Assembly (NCBI RefSeq): GCF_020400605.1
Contig: NZ_JAINRD010000008.1
Span: forward strand, 1-64,000
Source of the DNA: Streptomyces aculeolatus
Lineage (GTDB): Bacteria; Actinomycetota; Actinomycetes; Streptomycetales; Streptomycetaceae
Length of the DNA stretch: 64,000 nucleotides
Direction of reading: 5' to 3'
The position numbers and the translations under genes are program-made. Positions 8,256 to 16,722 of this stretch are shown here, in pieces. Under the pieces are notes generated by a model. That model was not told where the DNA came from and ran no database searches. It worked only from the letters and a program-made list of their open reading frames with translations. Numbering within the stretch: the stretch's first letter is position 1; each line of letters opens with the position of its first letter.

Positions 8256-9917
8256 TTATTTCGCGTCCGCGTAGCACTCCACTACCGCCGTCGTGAACGA
8301 GAACACCACCGGCGTGTCCCCGAACATCACCTCCCCCGCCCGCGCCGACGCCGCCGTCAGCGCCTTCGCCACCGCCGGCGCCTCCTCCCGCGGGCAGTGC
8401 ACGATCACCTCGTCGTGCTGGAAGAACACCAGCTCCGCCCGCATCCCGGCCAGTTCCTGCCGCAGCGCCGCCAGCAGGCACAGCGCCCACTCCGCCGCGC
8501 TCGCCTGCACCACGAAGTTGCGCGCGAACCGGCCCCGCGCCCGCGCCGCGGCACCGCCACGCGCGCTCGCGCCGCCGCCGTCGTCCTCCTGCGGCAGCCC
8601 CGCCTCACCGTCGTCCGCCGCCTCCGACGGCGCGCACGTACGGCCCAGATGGCTGCGTACGAGCCGGCCCTCCTCGCCGGCGCGGGCCGCCTCGTCCACG
8701 TACGCCACGGCGGCGGGGAAGCGGCGGCGCAGATCCGCCAGGTACTTCAGCGCGTCGCCGGAGGTCTGCCCGTAGATCGCGCCCAGCAGCGCGAGCTTCG
8801 CCTCCGCGCGGCCGCCCGCGAACGCCCGGTCCGCCAGCGCCTCGTACAGGTCCCGGGTGCCGTCCGCCGCTGCCATCAGCCCCGGGTCGCCGGAGACCGC
8901 GGCCAGCACGCGCGGCTCCATCTGGTCCGCGTCCGCGACCACCAGGCGCCAGCCCTCGTCCGCGACGACCGCGCGGCGCACGACGCGCGGGATCTGCAGC
9001 GCGCCGCCGCCGTGCGTGGTCCAGCGGCCGGACATGGCGCCGCCCGGCAGGTACTCGGGGCGGAACCGGCCGTCGTGCACCCAGGTCTGCAGCCAGGACC
9101 AGCCGTGGGCGGTGTGCAGCCGGTAGAGCTTCTTGTACTCCAGCAGCGGGGCGACGGCGGGGTGGTCGACGTCCTGGAGCTCCCACTTGCGGGTGGAGGT
9201 GACCCGGACGCCGGCCTTGCGGAACGCGCGGACGACCTCCGCGGGCAGGTCCGGGCGGACCCGCTCGCCGAACGCGCGGGAGACGTCGTCGGCGAGCTCG
9301 GCGAGGCGGGGCGGCTCCAGGCCGCCGGGGTACCGGCCGCCGAGCAGCTCGGTGAGCAGGGCGTCGTGCACGTCGGCGCGCCACGGGAGTCCCGCGCGGT
9401 GCATCTCGGCGGCGACGAGCATGCCGGCGGACTCGGCGGCGAGGAGGAGGCGCAGCCGGTGCGGCGCGGCGGAGGCGGCGATGCGGTCGCGCTGCGCGGC
9501 GTGGACGGCGAGGACGTCGTCGATGCCGTGGGGGGTGGCCGGTTCGGGGTCGAAGAGGGTGGACTCGGGCTCGCCGCCGAAGGAGCGGGGCGGCGGGTCG
9601 TCGGGCACGGGGAGCCCGCGGAGTCTGGCGCAGGCGGCGGCGAGGGAGCGGGGCAGGCCCCACATCCCCTCGTGGCCGAGGAGGATGGCCTCGCCGGCCT
9701 CGATGTCGTGGCAGCGGGGGACGGTGATGCCGGCGTCGAGGAGGCGGGGGTAGAACGCGGCCGTGGAGGGCCAGATCCAGCGGTCGGCGGTGGGGTGGTG
9801 GCGGAGGGCGTCGGCGGGGTGGGGGTAGGTGTGCGGGGGGCCGGCGGGGGTGCCGTCGGGGTCGACGGGGCGGACGGTGACTCCGCCGTGAGGTCCGTCG
9901 GCCATGGCCCAGTGCAT
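8256..9917 (-). CDS. Family-A DNA polymerase (bifunctional exonuclease/polymerase type)
   Basis: 553 residues from ATG 9917 (MHWAMADGP), the family-like start; a TTG at 9947 would add 10 residues. Polymerase motif A is VADADQMEPRVLAA, motif B RAEAKLALLGAIYGQ and motif C FFQHDEVIVH. The N-terminal 180 residues occupy the place of the 3'-5' exonuclease but I cannot see convincing catalytic acids. There is no 5' nuclease domain. A low-complexity Asp/Gly/Ala insert of about 30 residues precedes RNFVVQASAAEW. Streptomyces carries this short PolA paralogue in addition to polA; a repair role is likely but unproven. Confidence 0.85.
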   Translation of the reverse strand: MHWAMADGPHGGVTVRPVDPDGTPAGPPHTYPHPADALRHHPTADRWIWPSTAAFYPRLLDAGITVPRCHDIEAGEAILLGHEGMWGLPRSLAAACARLRGLPVPDDPPPRSFGGEPESTLFDPEPATPHGIDDVLAVHAAQRDRIAASAAPHRLRLLLAAESAGMLVAAEMHRAGLPWRADVHDALLTELLGGRYPGGLEPPRLAELADDVSRAFGERVRPDLPAEVVRAFRKAGVRVTSTRKWELQDVDHPAVAPLLEYKKLYRLHTAHGWSWLQTWVHDGRFRPEYLPGGAMSGRWTTHGGGALQIPRVVRRAVVADEGWRLVVADADQMEPRVLAAVSGDPGLMAAADGTRDLYEALADRAFAGGRAEAKLALLGAIYGQTSGDALKYLADLRRRFPAAVAYVDEAARAGEEGRLVRSHLGRTCAPSEAADDGEAGLPQEDDGGGASARGGAAARARGRFARNFVVQASAAEWALCLLAALRQELAGMRAELVFFQHDEVIVHCPREEAPAVAKALTAASARAGEVMFGDTPVVFSFTTAVVECYADAK

Positions 9918-10328
9918 GCGGCCGAGTCTGCCACCGACCACTGACAACGCCCCGGCGGCGGCTCGCGGGCCGGTACCGGTTGGTGGTGCCGTAGCGGTGG
10001 CGGTACCGGGAGCAGTGGCGGGGTCGGGGCTGGTGCGGTGCCCGGGTGGGGCCGGCTGTCGGCGGCGGGTGGGTGGGGTTGTTCCCCGGCCCCGCCCCTT
10101 CCCGAAACCAGGGCTGCGCCCCGGACCCCCTTCGCGCCCGCGGCGCGGCCGCCCGGGGGCTCCGCCCCCGAACCCCGAGGGGCTCCGCCCCTGACCCCGC
10201 AGTTACGCCTCCGACGGCGGCAGAACCCGGGCGCGGCCGAAGGGCTACGCCCCCGGCGCGCCGCTGAAGGGCTGACCCCCGGGCCCCACGAGGGCTCTGA
10301 TACATGCCCCCTGGCGGGGGGCCGCTGG
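9918..10328. repeat. Intergenic tract with GGGGCTCCGCCCC-type repeats
   Basis: 411 bp without a credible gene, between plsC-like and polymerase genes on the minus strand. It holds perfect hairpins GGGGGCTCCGCCCCC (10155-10169) and GGGGCTCCGCCCC (10179-10191), plus degenerate copies such as GGGCTACGCCC (10242-10252) and one near 10268. A short hairpin GCCCCC/GGGGGC (10306-10322) lies just after the acyltransferase stop. This repeat style is common between Streptomyces genes; here it may end the lipid operon. Confidence 0.6.
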
Positions 10329-11357
10329 TCAGTCGTCCCGCCACACCTTCCGGCGGCCGTCGCCCAGGGACGGTCTCGTCGCCTCCCAGACCCGTCGCCA
10401 CTCCGCCACCGGCTTGCCCTGCTCCACCGGCGTCGACGTCAGCGGGAGCGCCGTCGTGCGGCCTTCCGGGAGGGTCAGGCGGCCTTCTTCCGCCGCGCGG
10501 AGGGACTGGTACCAGCCCAGGTCCTCCTCCGCCCACAGCGCCGCGATGTGCCGGAGCATGCGGGCGCGGAAGTCCGTGACCGACTCGCCCTCCTGCGGGG
10601 GCAGGGGGCGGCCGTAGCGGACCACCAGCCGCGTGCCCGTACGGGTCGGGAGGGCCTTGCCGCGGGGCATGGCCGCGAACGTGCCGCGGACCGCGACCGG
10701 GACCACCGGGATGCCCATGTTCACGCAGAGGCGCGATGCGCCCATCTTGAACGAGCTCATCCAGCCGTCGTGCGACCGCGTGCCCTCCGGGTACAGCAGC
10801 AGGCTCCAGCCGTCGTCGATCAGCTCCGCCGGCAGCGACACCCCGCCGCGGCGCGAGCCGTAGCGGTCCACGGGGAAGGCGTTGAACATCAGGGCGGTGG
10901 TGATGCTGACCGCCGTCGAGGTGAAGAAGTAGTCCGCCGCCGCGCCGACCGCCGTGCGGTCGGAGATGCGCCGGGGCAGCGAGCCGAGGATCAGCGGGGT
11001 GTCGAGGTGGCTGGAGTGGTTGGCGACGAAGATCGCCGGACCGCGCAGCGACTCCAGCAGGTCCAGGCCCTCGATCTGCGGGCGGGTCTTGGCCCAGGCG
11101 TACTGTTTGAGCACCCCGCGCTGGAGCACGTTGCGCACGGCGCGCGCCGCGGGGGTGCGCGCCCACGCGGTGGGGAAGGTCTTCTGCTCCACCTTCCCCG
11201 CGCCGAAGCCCGCCGCGCTGCCGCCCGGGGTGCGGTAGCCGCGGGGGGCCAGGGCCCGGCCGCGCCAGTCGCGGCCCGACCGGACCATCGCGAGGTCGCC
11301 GCGCAGGCTGCCCTTCCCCGCCTTGCCGCCCTTCCCGCGGCCCTTCGCGCCGCTCAT
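10329..11357 (-). CDS. PlsC-family 1-acylglycerol-3-phosphate acyltransferase
   Basis: 342 residues. The acyltransferase blocks are intact: NHSSHLD at 113-119 (NHx4D) and YPEGTRS at 189-195. The first 60 residues are Lys/Gly/Arg-rich and probably sit at the membrane surface. The family moves an acyl group from acyl-CoA or ACP to a lysophosphatidate-type acceptor, but other alcohol acceptors occur. ATG 11357 overlaps the TGA of the LarA-like gene by 4 bp, so the two are translated together. It is the last gene of the eight-gene unit. Confidence 0.85.
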   Translation of the reverse strand: MSGAKGRGKGGKAGKGSLRGDLAMVRSGRDWRGRALAPRGYRTPGGSAAGFGAGKVEQKTFPTAWARTPAARAVRNVLQRGVLKQYAWAKTRPQIEGLDLLESLRGPAIFVANHSSHLDTPLILGSLPRRISDRTAVGAAADYFFTSTAVSITTALMFNAFPVDRYGSRRGGVSLPAELIDDGWSLLLYPEGTRSHDGWMSSFKMGASRLCVNMGIPVVPVAVRGTFAAMPRGKALPTRTGTRLVVRYGRPLPPQEGESVTDFRARMLRHIAALWAEEDLGWYQSLRAAEEGRLTLPEGRTTALPLTSTPVEQGKPVAEWRRVWEATRPSLGDGRRKVWRDD

Positions 11358-12931
11358 CGGACGGACGCCAGGGTGAGCGGCGGCATGTGCTGGTACGTGA
11401 TCGAGGGGCTGGTGCCCACCGTCTGCGAGGCCAGCTGCAGCGCGTCGTTCAGGGTCGACGCCGACTGCACGCCGAGCCGCGATGCCGCGCTGCGGTCGGC
11501 GCCGACGAAGATGACCTGGCCCAGGTGCTGCATCGCGTGCGCACCCCAGTACCACATGTAGAAGGGGTGCACGCCGTGGTAGGCGTAGCTCTTGCGGTAG
11601 AGGTGCGTGTACCACGGGTCGGTGGCGAACTGCTTCTCGAACTTGGCCTCGATGACCGCCGGGTCGGTCGTCTCGGCCAGCACCTCTTCGTAGAAGTCGA
11701 TGTAGCTGGGGTGGTGCACGGGGTGGAACTCGTTCGGCATCGGGTGGTAGAAGATCCCGACGCCGCCCTCCCGCACGATCGGCTTGTTCAGGTAGAGGTT
11801 GAAGAAGTAGCCGAGGCCCAGGCACATCGTCAGGATCGGGTTCATCACCGAGTTGACGTTGTACGGGCAGATGTACGGCAGCCCGTAGACCGCGACGTCC
11901 GCCTGCCCCTGCACCTCGGTGAGCTGCTGGCGGTGGACGTTGCGCAGGGTGATCGGGTGCACCTCGCTCGGCGCGCCGGCGTTGACGCCGGTGACCCCGT
12001 ACGGCGCCTCCGTCTTGTGCCAGAGCCGGCGCCGCATCGACGGCGTCATCAGCGAGTTGCCGCGCCGGGAAGCGAGGTAGGCGGCCTGGTCGCCGTAGTT
12101 CCACTCCCACTCCCGCTTGTTGAGGAAGCGGGTGGCGGACGGGAAGGTGTCGTTGTTCAGCGTCGTCTCGACGGTGAACACCTTGACCTGGCCGCCGATC
12201 AGGTCGTGCATCCGGTTGTACGAGTGGTGCATGGCCGACTTCGGCGGGTCGTTGAACGACCGGGAGTGCCGCAGCGTGTGCACGTTGTGGTGGTGGCGGA
12301 TGCTGCGGTAGCTGGCCAGGCCGACCGACACCGACTTGGGCCCGCCGCTCATCGCCGTCGACGTGATGTTCACGTACACGACGAGGTCGCTCTCGGCCGC
12401 CCGCCGGTTGATCTCGACCTCCTCGCCCTCCGCGGTGTCGCCGAGGTGTACGAGGTTGTCGCGGTCCTCGGCGTCGTGGTTGGTGAGGTGCTGCGGGAAG
12501 AACGACCGGAACACCCGGTCGCCCACGACGTGCTGCAGCTCCGCCGGGGTCATGCGCCGGTGCAGGGCGTTGGCGGCGATCAGCTCGACGTCGTCGACGC
12601 CCTTGGCCGCCGCCATCTCCAGCACCTGCTCGATGATCCGCTGGCGCACGTCCGGGCGGCGCATCGGCGGCAGGGGCAGCGACAGGTCGTCGAAGACGAT
12701 CGTCAGCCGCATGCCGGCGAACAGCAGCTCGGGCAGGGGCTCGCTGCCGTGCGGTTCGAGCAGCGCGCGGCGGATGACCCCGTCGAGGTCGCGGATGCCG
12801 GGCAGCGAGTCGGGCGGGTAGATCACCCGGGTGCCGTGGGGCAGCCGCTCCAGCCGGAAATTCTCGCCCTCGTGCACCAGCAGGGGCGGGGTTCGTTCGT
12901 CGACTTCCAGCACGAAGCCTGGTCTGCTCAC
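11354..12931 (-). CDS. Divergent LarA-family (nickel-pincer) racemase/epimerase-like protein
   Basis: 525 residues, about 100 longer than lactate racemase LarA. LarA-like features are FDDLSLPLPPMRRPD at 80-94, an His in NALHRRM (124), NHDAED (151-156), and MSGGPKSV with Lys 199, the position that covalently carries the cofactor in LarA, followed by an HHHN cluster (213-216) where a nickel-ligand His is expected. The second catalytic His of LarA, just before the GG-K motif (PHxxxGFSGG in my memory), is not visible; this protein reads VNITSTAMSGG. The operon also encodes all three cofactor-making proteins. The substrate is unknown; a 2-hydroxy acid or polyol headgroup is the family expectation. 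Confidence 0.75.
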   Translation of the reverse strand: MSRPGFVLEVDERTPPLLVHEGENFRLERLPHGTRVIYPPDSLPGIRDLDGVIRRALLEPHGSEPLPELLFAGMRLTIVFDDLSLPLPPMRRPDVRQRIIEQVLEMAAAKGVDDVELIAANALHRRMTPAELQHVVGDRVFRSFFPQHLTNHDAEDRDNLVHLGDTAEGEEVEINRRAAESDLVVYVNITSTAMSGGPKSVSVGLASYRSIRHHHNVHTLRHSRSFNDPPKSAMHHSYNRMHDLIGGQVKVFTVETTLNNDTFPSATRFLNKREWEWNYGDQAAYLASRRGNSLMTPSMRRRLWHKTEAPYGVTGVNAGAPSEVHPITLRNVHRQQLTEVQGQADVAVYGLPYICPYNVNSVMNPILTMCLGLGYFFNLYLNKPIVREGGVGIFYHPMPNEFHPVHHPSYIDFYEEVLAETTDPAVIEAKFEKQFATDPWYTHLYRKSYAYHGVHPFYMWYWGAHAMQHLGQVIFVGADRSAASRLGVQSASTLNDALQLASQTVGTSPSITYQHMPPLTLASVR

Positions 12932-13062
12932 GCTCTCTCCTCAGTGTGGTCGCCGGCGCCTGCAGCGGGCGGCGGTGCGGGCGTCGGGTGCCCGGCGGCT
13001 GCGTACGGCGGTGGGGGGCGGCCGACTCCGGTGTCGGCCCCTACCCTGCCATTCGTGCCCGG

Positions 13063-14301
13063 TCAGCCGTCCAGGGTCGGGTCAAAGGCGATCTTGACGG
13101 AGCCCGCTGAGCCGGCCGCGAACGCGTGCTCCAGCGCGGGGCGCCACTGCTGGAGCGCGTAGCGCTCGACGTAACCGTCCAGGGGCGCGGTGGCGGCGAG
13201 CTGCACCGCCTTGTCGAAGTCGGTGCCGGCGCGGCCGTCGGGGCCCGCGTCGGGGTCGTCCGCGGAGACGTCCTCGCGGCGTCTGGTCGTGTACGCGCCC
13301 ACGAGGCTCAGCTCCCGGTACCACAGCGGGGTCAGGTCGGCGCCCCCCGGAATGCCGGACACCACGACCGTGCCCCCGGCCCGTACGGTGCGCAGCGCGG
13401 TGTCGAGGCCGGCGCCGCCGCCGGTGCACTCGAAGGCGATGTCCGCCCCGCCGAGCAGGAACTCCGAGCCCATCTCGGGGCGCTGGGCGAGCGCCGAGGT
13501 CATCCGGCGGACGGCGCGCAGCGCGCGGTCCGGTTCGACGGCCTCGTCCGCACCCAGTGCCAGGGCCCGTTCACGCTGGTGGCCGTGCTTGGCGACGACG
13601 TGGATGGTGCCGGCCTCGGTGAGCTGCCGCAGCGCCAGCACGGTGAAGAGGCCCACGGTGCCGGCCCCGATGACCAGCACCGAGGCGCCCGGCTCGATCG
13701 GCACGCGGCGCACCGAATGGATCGCGCAGGCCAGCGGCTCGACGAGCACCGCGCGCTCGTCCGGCAGGTCGTCGGGCACCGGGCGGAGCTGGTGCTCGTG
13801 CGCGACCATGCGCTGGGCCCAGCCGCCGCCGGTGTCGGCGCAGTAGCCGGTCTGCATGCCGGGCGCGAGGTGCCCGGAGGTGATGTGGTCGCAGCGGTTG
13901 GTGTGGCCGGCGCGGCAGGCGTCGCACTCGGGCAGGCCGCGTACCGCGCAGGACAGCACCGGGTCGAGCACGACGCGGGTGCCGCGCGGGATGGTCGGCA
14001 GGTCGTCCACGGTGGTGCCGACGACCTCGTGCCCCGGGACGAACGGCGTGGACGTCAGCGCCGCCAGGTACGGCGACACGGTGCCGTTGAGCATCCCGAG
14101 GTCCGAGCCGCAGATGCCGGACAGGCTGGGCGCCAGCCGGGTCCAGCCGTCGCCCTTGGGCAGTTCGCGCCGGTCGCGGGTGAGCCGCAGCGGCGCGAGC
14201 GAGCCGGCCAGCGAGCCGGCGGCCCGGCTGCGGGTGCGGCTGAGCCCGCGGGCGGCCAGGAAGCGCGCGGGCGAACGGTGGTACTGAAGCGCCAGGCTCA
14301 T
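13063..14301 (-). CDS. Zinc-dependent medium-chain alcohol dehydrogenase
   Basis: 412 residues. Catalytic zinc residues are Cys 64 (GICGSD) and His 91-Glu 92 (GHEVVG). The structural zinc lobe has Cys 118, 126, 129 and 137. The Rossmann motif is IGAGTVGL at 211-218. The first 45 residues (LALQYHRSPARFLAARGL) are an extra N-terminal extension. It fits oxidation of an alcohol or reduction of an aldehyde with NAD(P). ATG 14301 overlaps the stop of the acyl reductase gene by 4 bp, so a fatty aldehyde/alcohol is a reasonable substrate. A 131-bp gap separates it from the LarA-like gene. Confidence 0.85.
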   Translation of the reverse strand: MSLALQYHRSPARFLAARGLSRTRSRAAGSLAGSLAPLRLTRDRRELPKGDGWTRLAPSLSGICGSDLGMLNGTVSPYLAALTSTPFVPGHEVVGTTVDDLPTIPRGTRVVLDPVLSCAVRGLPECDACRAGHTNRCDHITSGHLAPGMQTGYCADTGGGWAQRMVAHEHQLRPVPDDLPDERAVLVEPLACAIHSVRRVPIEPGASVLVIGAGTVGLFTVLALRQLTEAGTIHVVAKHGHQRERALALGADEAVEPDRALRAVRRMTSALAQRPEMGSEFLLGGADIAFECTGGGAGLDTALRTVRAGGTVVVSGIPGGADLTPLWYRELSLVGAYTTRRREDVSADDPDAGPDGRAGTDFDKAVQLAATAPLDGYVERYALQQWRPALEHAFAAGSAGSVKIAFDPTLDG

Positions 14302-16661
14302 CGGGCCTCTCCGTCGGATGCGGTGCGGCCGGCCGCGGGCAGGGCCCGTACGGGACGCGGCCGGGTGTGGCTGATCACGGTGCCCGCGAGCGCGTCCCAG
14401 CGGCTCGCGGTGTGCGTCCCCCAGCGGGCGATCTCCCAGCGGTGGCGCTTGGCGTGCCGGAACAGCCGGGTGTCGGGGTTGACCGCGTGCGGCCTGCCCA
14501 CGGCCTCCAGCAGCGGCCGGTCCGAGTAGCTGTCGGCGTAGCCGAAGCTGGCGCCGAGGTCGATCTCCTGCTCGCAGGCGTGGGTGTGCAGCCATGCCGC
14601 GCGGCCCTCACCGACGATCGGCGGGGTGCGCAGGAAGCCCGTGAGGATGCCGTCGTGCTCGGCGAGGCGGGTGGCCTCGATGTCGTCGAAGAGCGGCCGC
14701 AGCGGCTCCACGAGGACGTCGAGGCTCCCGGTGATGAGGACGGTGCGGTGGCCGGCGGCGCGGTGAGCGCGCAGCCGGCGTACGGCCTCGGGCATCACGC
14801 GGTGCAGCAGCGCGTCGCCGACCTGCTCGGCGACCAGGGCGCGCAACTCCTCGGCGTGCGCGCCCTCGTAGCGGCGGAAGAACGAGCGCATGACGTCGCC
14901 GCGGTCGCGCCGCTCGGCCAGCAGGTAGCGGGGCGCGTTGCGGGCGAGGTCGAACAGCTCGGGGGCCCAGCGCCCGCGGGGCAGCGACGCCAGCCGGGTC
15001 CAGACGTAGGACTCGACGATGTCGGAGGCGATGATCGTGCCGTCCAGGTCGAAGACGGCAGCCGTGCTGCCGGCGGCGTCGCCGCCGGGCGGGAGCGCGG
15101 CGGGGTCGGTCCTGCGGGTCCTGCGGCCGCCGCCGGTCCTGGCCCGCAGCGGCGCGGTGACCTTGGGGCAGTGGACCTCTTCGAGGTACGTGTACCAGTC
15201 GATCTCGGCGGGGTCGAAGCCGTGGTCCGCGGCGCGGTCGGCGGGCAGCGCGGCGTTGAGCGCGCGCAGCTCGCGGTCGTCGTAGACGACGGCGGTGCGG
15301 GTGTAGACGCCGTACAGGTCGGAGTAGCGGCGCAGCGTCTCCAGGGAGCGCTTCTCCTTGTGCAGCCTGCTCGCCCACTCCTGGGTGCGCTCGGTGCCGG
15401 GGAGCTGGCCCAGGAGCTTGTCCGCGAAGTTCGCGGCGCGCTCGCCGGCGCCGAGCGCGAACTCGACCCGGGAGGCGCCGGGGAAGGTCCACTGCGGCGG
15501 CCGGACGTGGCCGCGGCCGCTGCTCTCCGGCAGCGGGTCCCGGCGGAAGTAGGAGTGCACGTGCTTGTACAGGTCGCGCAGCGTGAGGGGGTTGGTGGCG
15601 CCGGAGCCGACGTGGAAGTAGTGCGGCCCGGCGCCCTCCTCGGGCGGGGCGGCCGCGGCGGCGAGGGTGGCGTTGACGACGAGGTCGACGGGGACGACGT
15701 CCATCACGGTGTCCGGCTGGCCCGGCATGTCGCGCAGCAGCCCGCTGCCGTACGCGATGATCAGCGGGTCGGCCATCTTGAAGCCGTCGATCCAGCCGGG
15801 GTACGGGTGGCGCAGCGCGCTCTCCACGATCGCGGGCCGCACGATCGACAGCGGCCGGTCCGCCCACAGTTCCTCGACGGCGCGCTCGGACATCGCCTTG
15901 GTGAAGGTGTAGACGTCGGAGAAGCCGAGGATCTCGGCGCGGGTGGCGCCGTGTTCGACGAGCCGCTCCTCGACCCATGCGCGGCGCGCGTCCTCGGCGT
16001 CCTTGGCGGCGATCTGCGGGCCCGCCTTGCCGTGGTCGCGGCCGGCCTTCTCCAGCGCCTTGCGCAGCACCTCGGGCCGGCGGGAGGCGCGCTCGACGTC
16101 GTCGCGGGCGGCCAGGCCCTGGGCCAGCTCGCCGCGCCAGTCGACGTCGTGGGTGAGCCGGCCCTCGCGGACGAGGCCCTGGCCGCCGCTGGAGACGTAG
16201 GCGGTGGAGATGTGCACGATGTGCGGCGGGCGCTGCTGCCGGCCCAGCTTCTCGTACAGCGCGACCGCGCCGGAGACGTTGCTGCTGAACGCCTCGTCGA
16301 TGGGCGGGTCGAAGGAGACGGACGAGGCGCAGTGGATGGCGACGTCGATGTCGTCGGGGAACTCGACGTCCGCCAGCCGGTCGAGCGCGCCCTCGATGAC
16401 GGTGACGCGCCGCTCGGCCTCGGCGAACGCGGCCTCGTCGCCGACCTGTTCGCGCCAGGTGCGGAAGACGTCCTTGCGCAGCAGGCGGCGGAAGCGGTCG
16501 GCGGCGCCGCCGTTGCCCCGCGGGCGGACGACGATCGAGACGCGCGTGCCGGGATGGCCGGACAGCAGCCGCTCCAGCAGCGCCTGCCCGATGAAGCCGG
16601 TGGCCCCGGTCAGCAGGACGTGCGCGTCGTCGAGTCGCCCGATGCGGTAAGTCCCCGTCAC
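14298..16661 (-). CDS. Fatty acyl-CoA reductase-like (FAR) domain fused to HAD-IB phosphatase
   Basis: 787 residues. Residues 1-500 are an extended SDR of the male-sterility/FAR type: TGATGFIG at 18-25, a central IVHISTAYVSSG, and catalytic YTFTK at 251-255. A FAR C-terminal-like helical region follows to about 505. A basic Gly/Arg linker (506-530) joins a HAD-IB domain with DLDGT (538-542), ITGS (643-646) and GYADSYSD (707-714), so its phosphatase residues look intact. Predicted: reduction of an acyl-CoA/ACP to aldehyde or alcohol, plus dephosphorylation of a partner lipid or headgroup. The stop overlaps the alcohol dehydrogenase start. Confidence 0.82.
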   Translation of the reverse strand: MTGTYRIGRLDDAHVLLTGATGFIGQALLERLLSGHPGTRVSIVVRPRGNGGAADRFRRLLRKDVFRTWREQVGDEAAFAEAERRVTVIEGALDRLADVEFPDDIDVAIHCASSVSFDPPIDEAFSSNVSGAVALYEKLGRQQRPPHIVHISTAYVSSGGQGLVREGRLTHDVDWRGELAQGLAARDDVERASRRPEVLRKALEKAGRDHGKAGPQIAAKDAEDARRAWVEERLVEHGATRAEILGFSDVYTFTKAMSERAVEELWADRPLSIVRPAIVESALRHPYPGWIDGFKMADPLIIAYGSGLLRDMPGQPDTVMDVVPVDLVVNATLAAAAAPPEEGAGPHYFHVGSGATNPLTLRDLYKHVHSYFRRDPLPESSGRGHVRPPQWTFPGASRVEFALGAGERAANFADKLLGQLPGTERTQEWASRLHKEKRSLETLRRYSDLYGVYTRTAVVYDDRELRALNAALPADRAADHGFDPAEIDWYTYLEEVHCPKVTAPLRARTGGGRRTRRTDPAALPPGGDAAGSTAAVFDLDGTIIASDIVESYVWTRLASLPRGRWAPELFDLARNAPRYLLAERRDRGDVMRSFFRRYEGAHAEELRALVAEQVGDALLHRVMPEAVRRLRAHRAAGHRTVLITGSLDVLVEPLRPLFDDIEATRLAEHDGILTGFLRTPPIVGEGRAAWLHTHACEQEIDLGASFGYADSYSDRPLLEAVGRPHAVNPDTRLFRHAKRHRWEIARWGTHTASRWDALAGTVISHTRPRPVRALPAAGRTASDGEAR

Positions 16662-16722
16662 TCGTGCCCTCCCCTGGTCTGGTCTTGCATATGCCGGTCT
16701 CTGTTTCTGTTGCGGACCGGCG

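Noticed and set aside
8605..11166. Very long open frame (853 codons) across the polymerase and acyltransferase genes
   Set aside because: Low-complexity Pro/Arg product that crosses two well-supported genes and the repeat tract in another frame.
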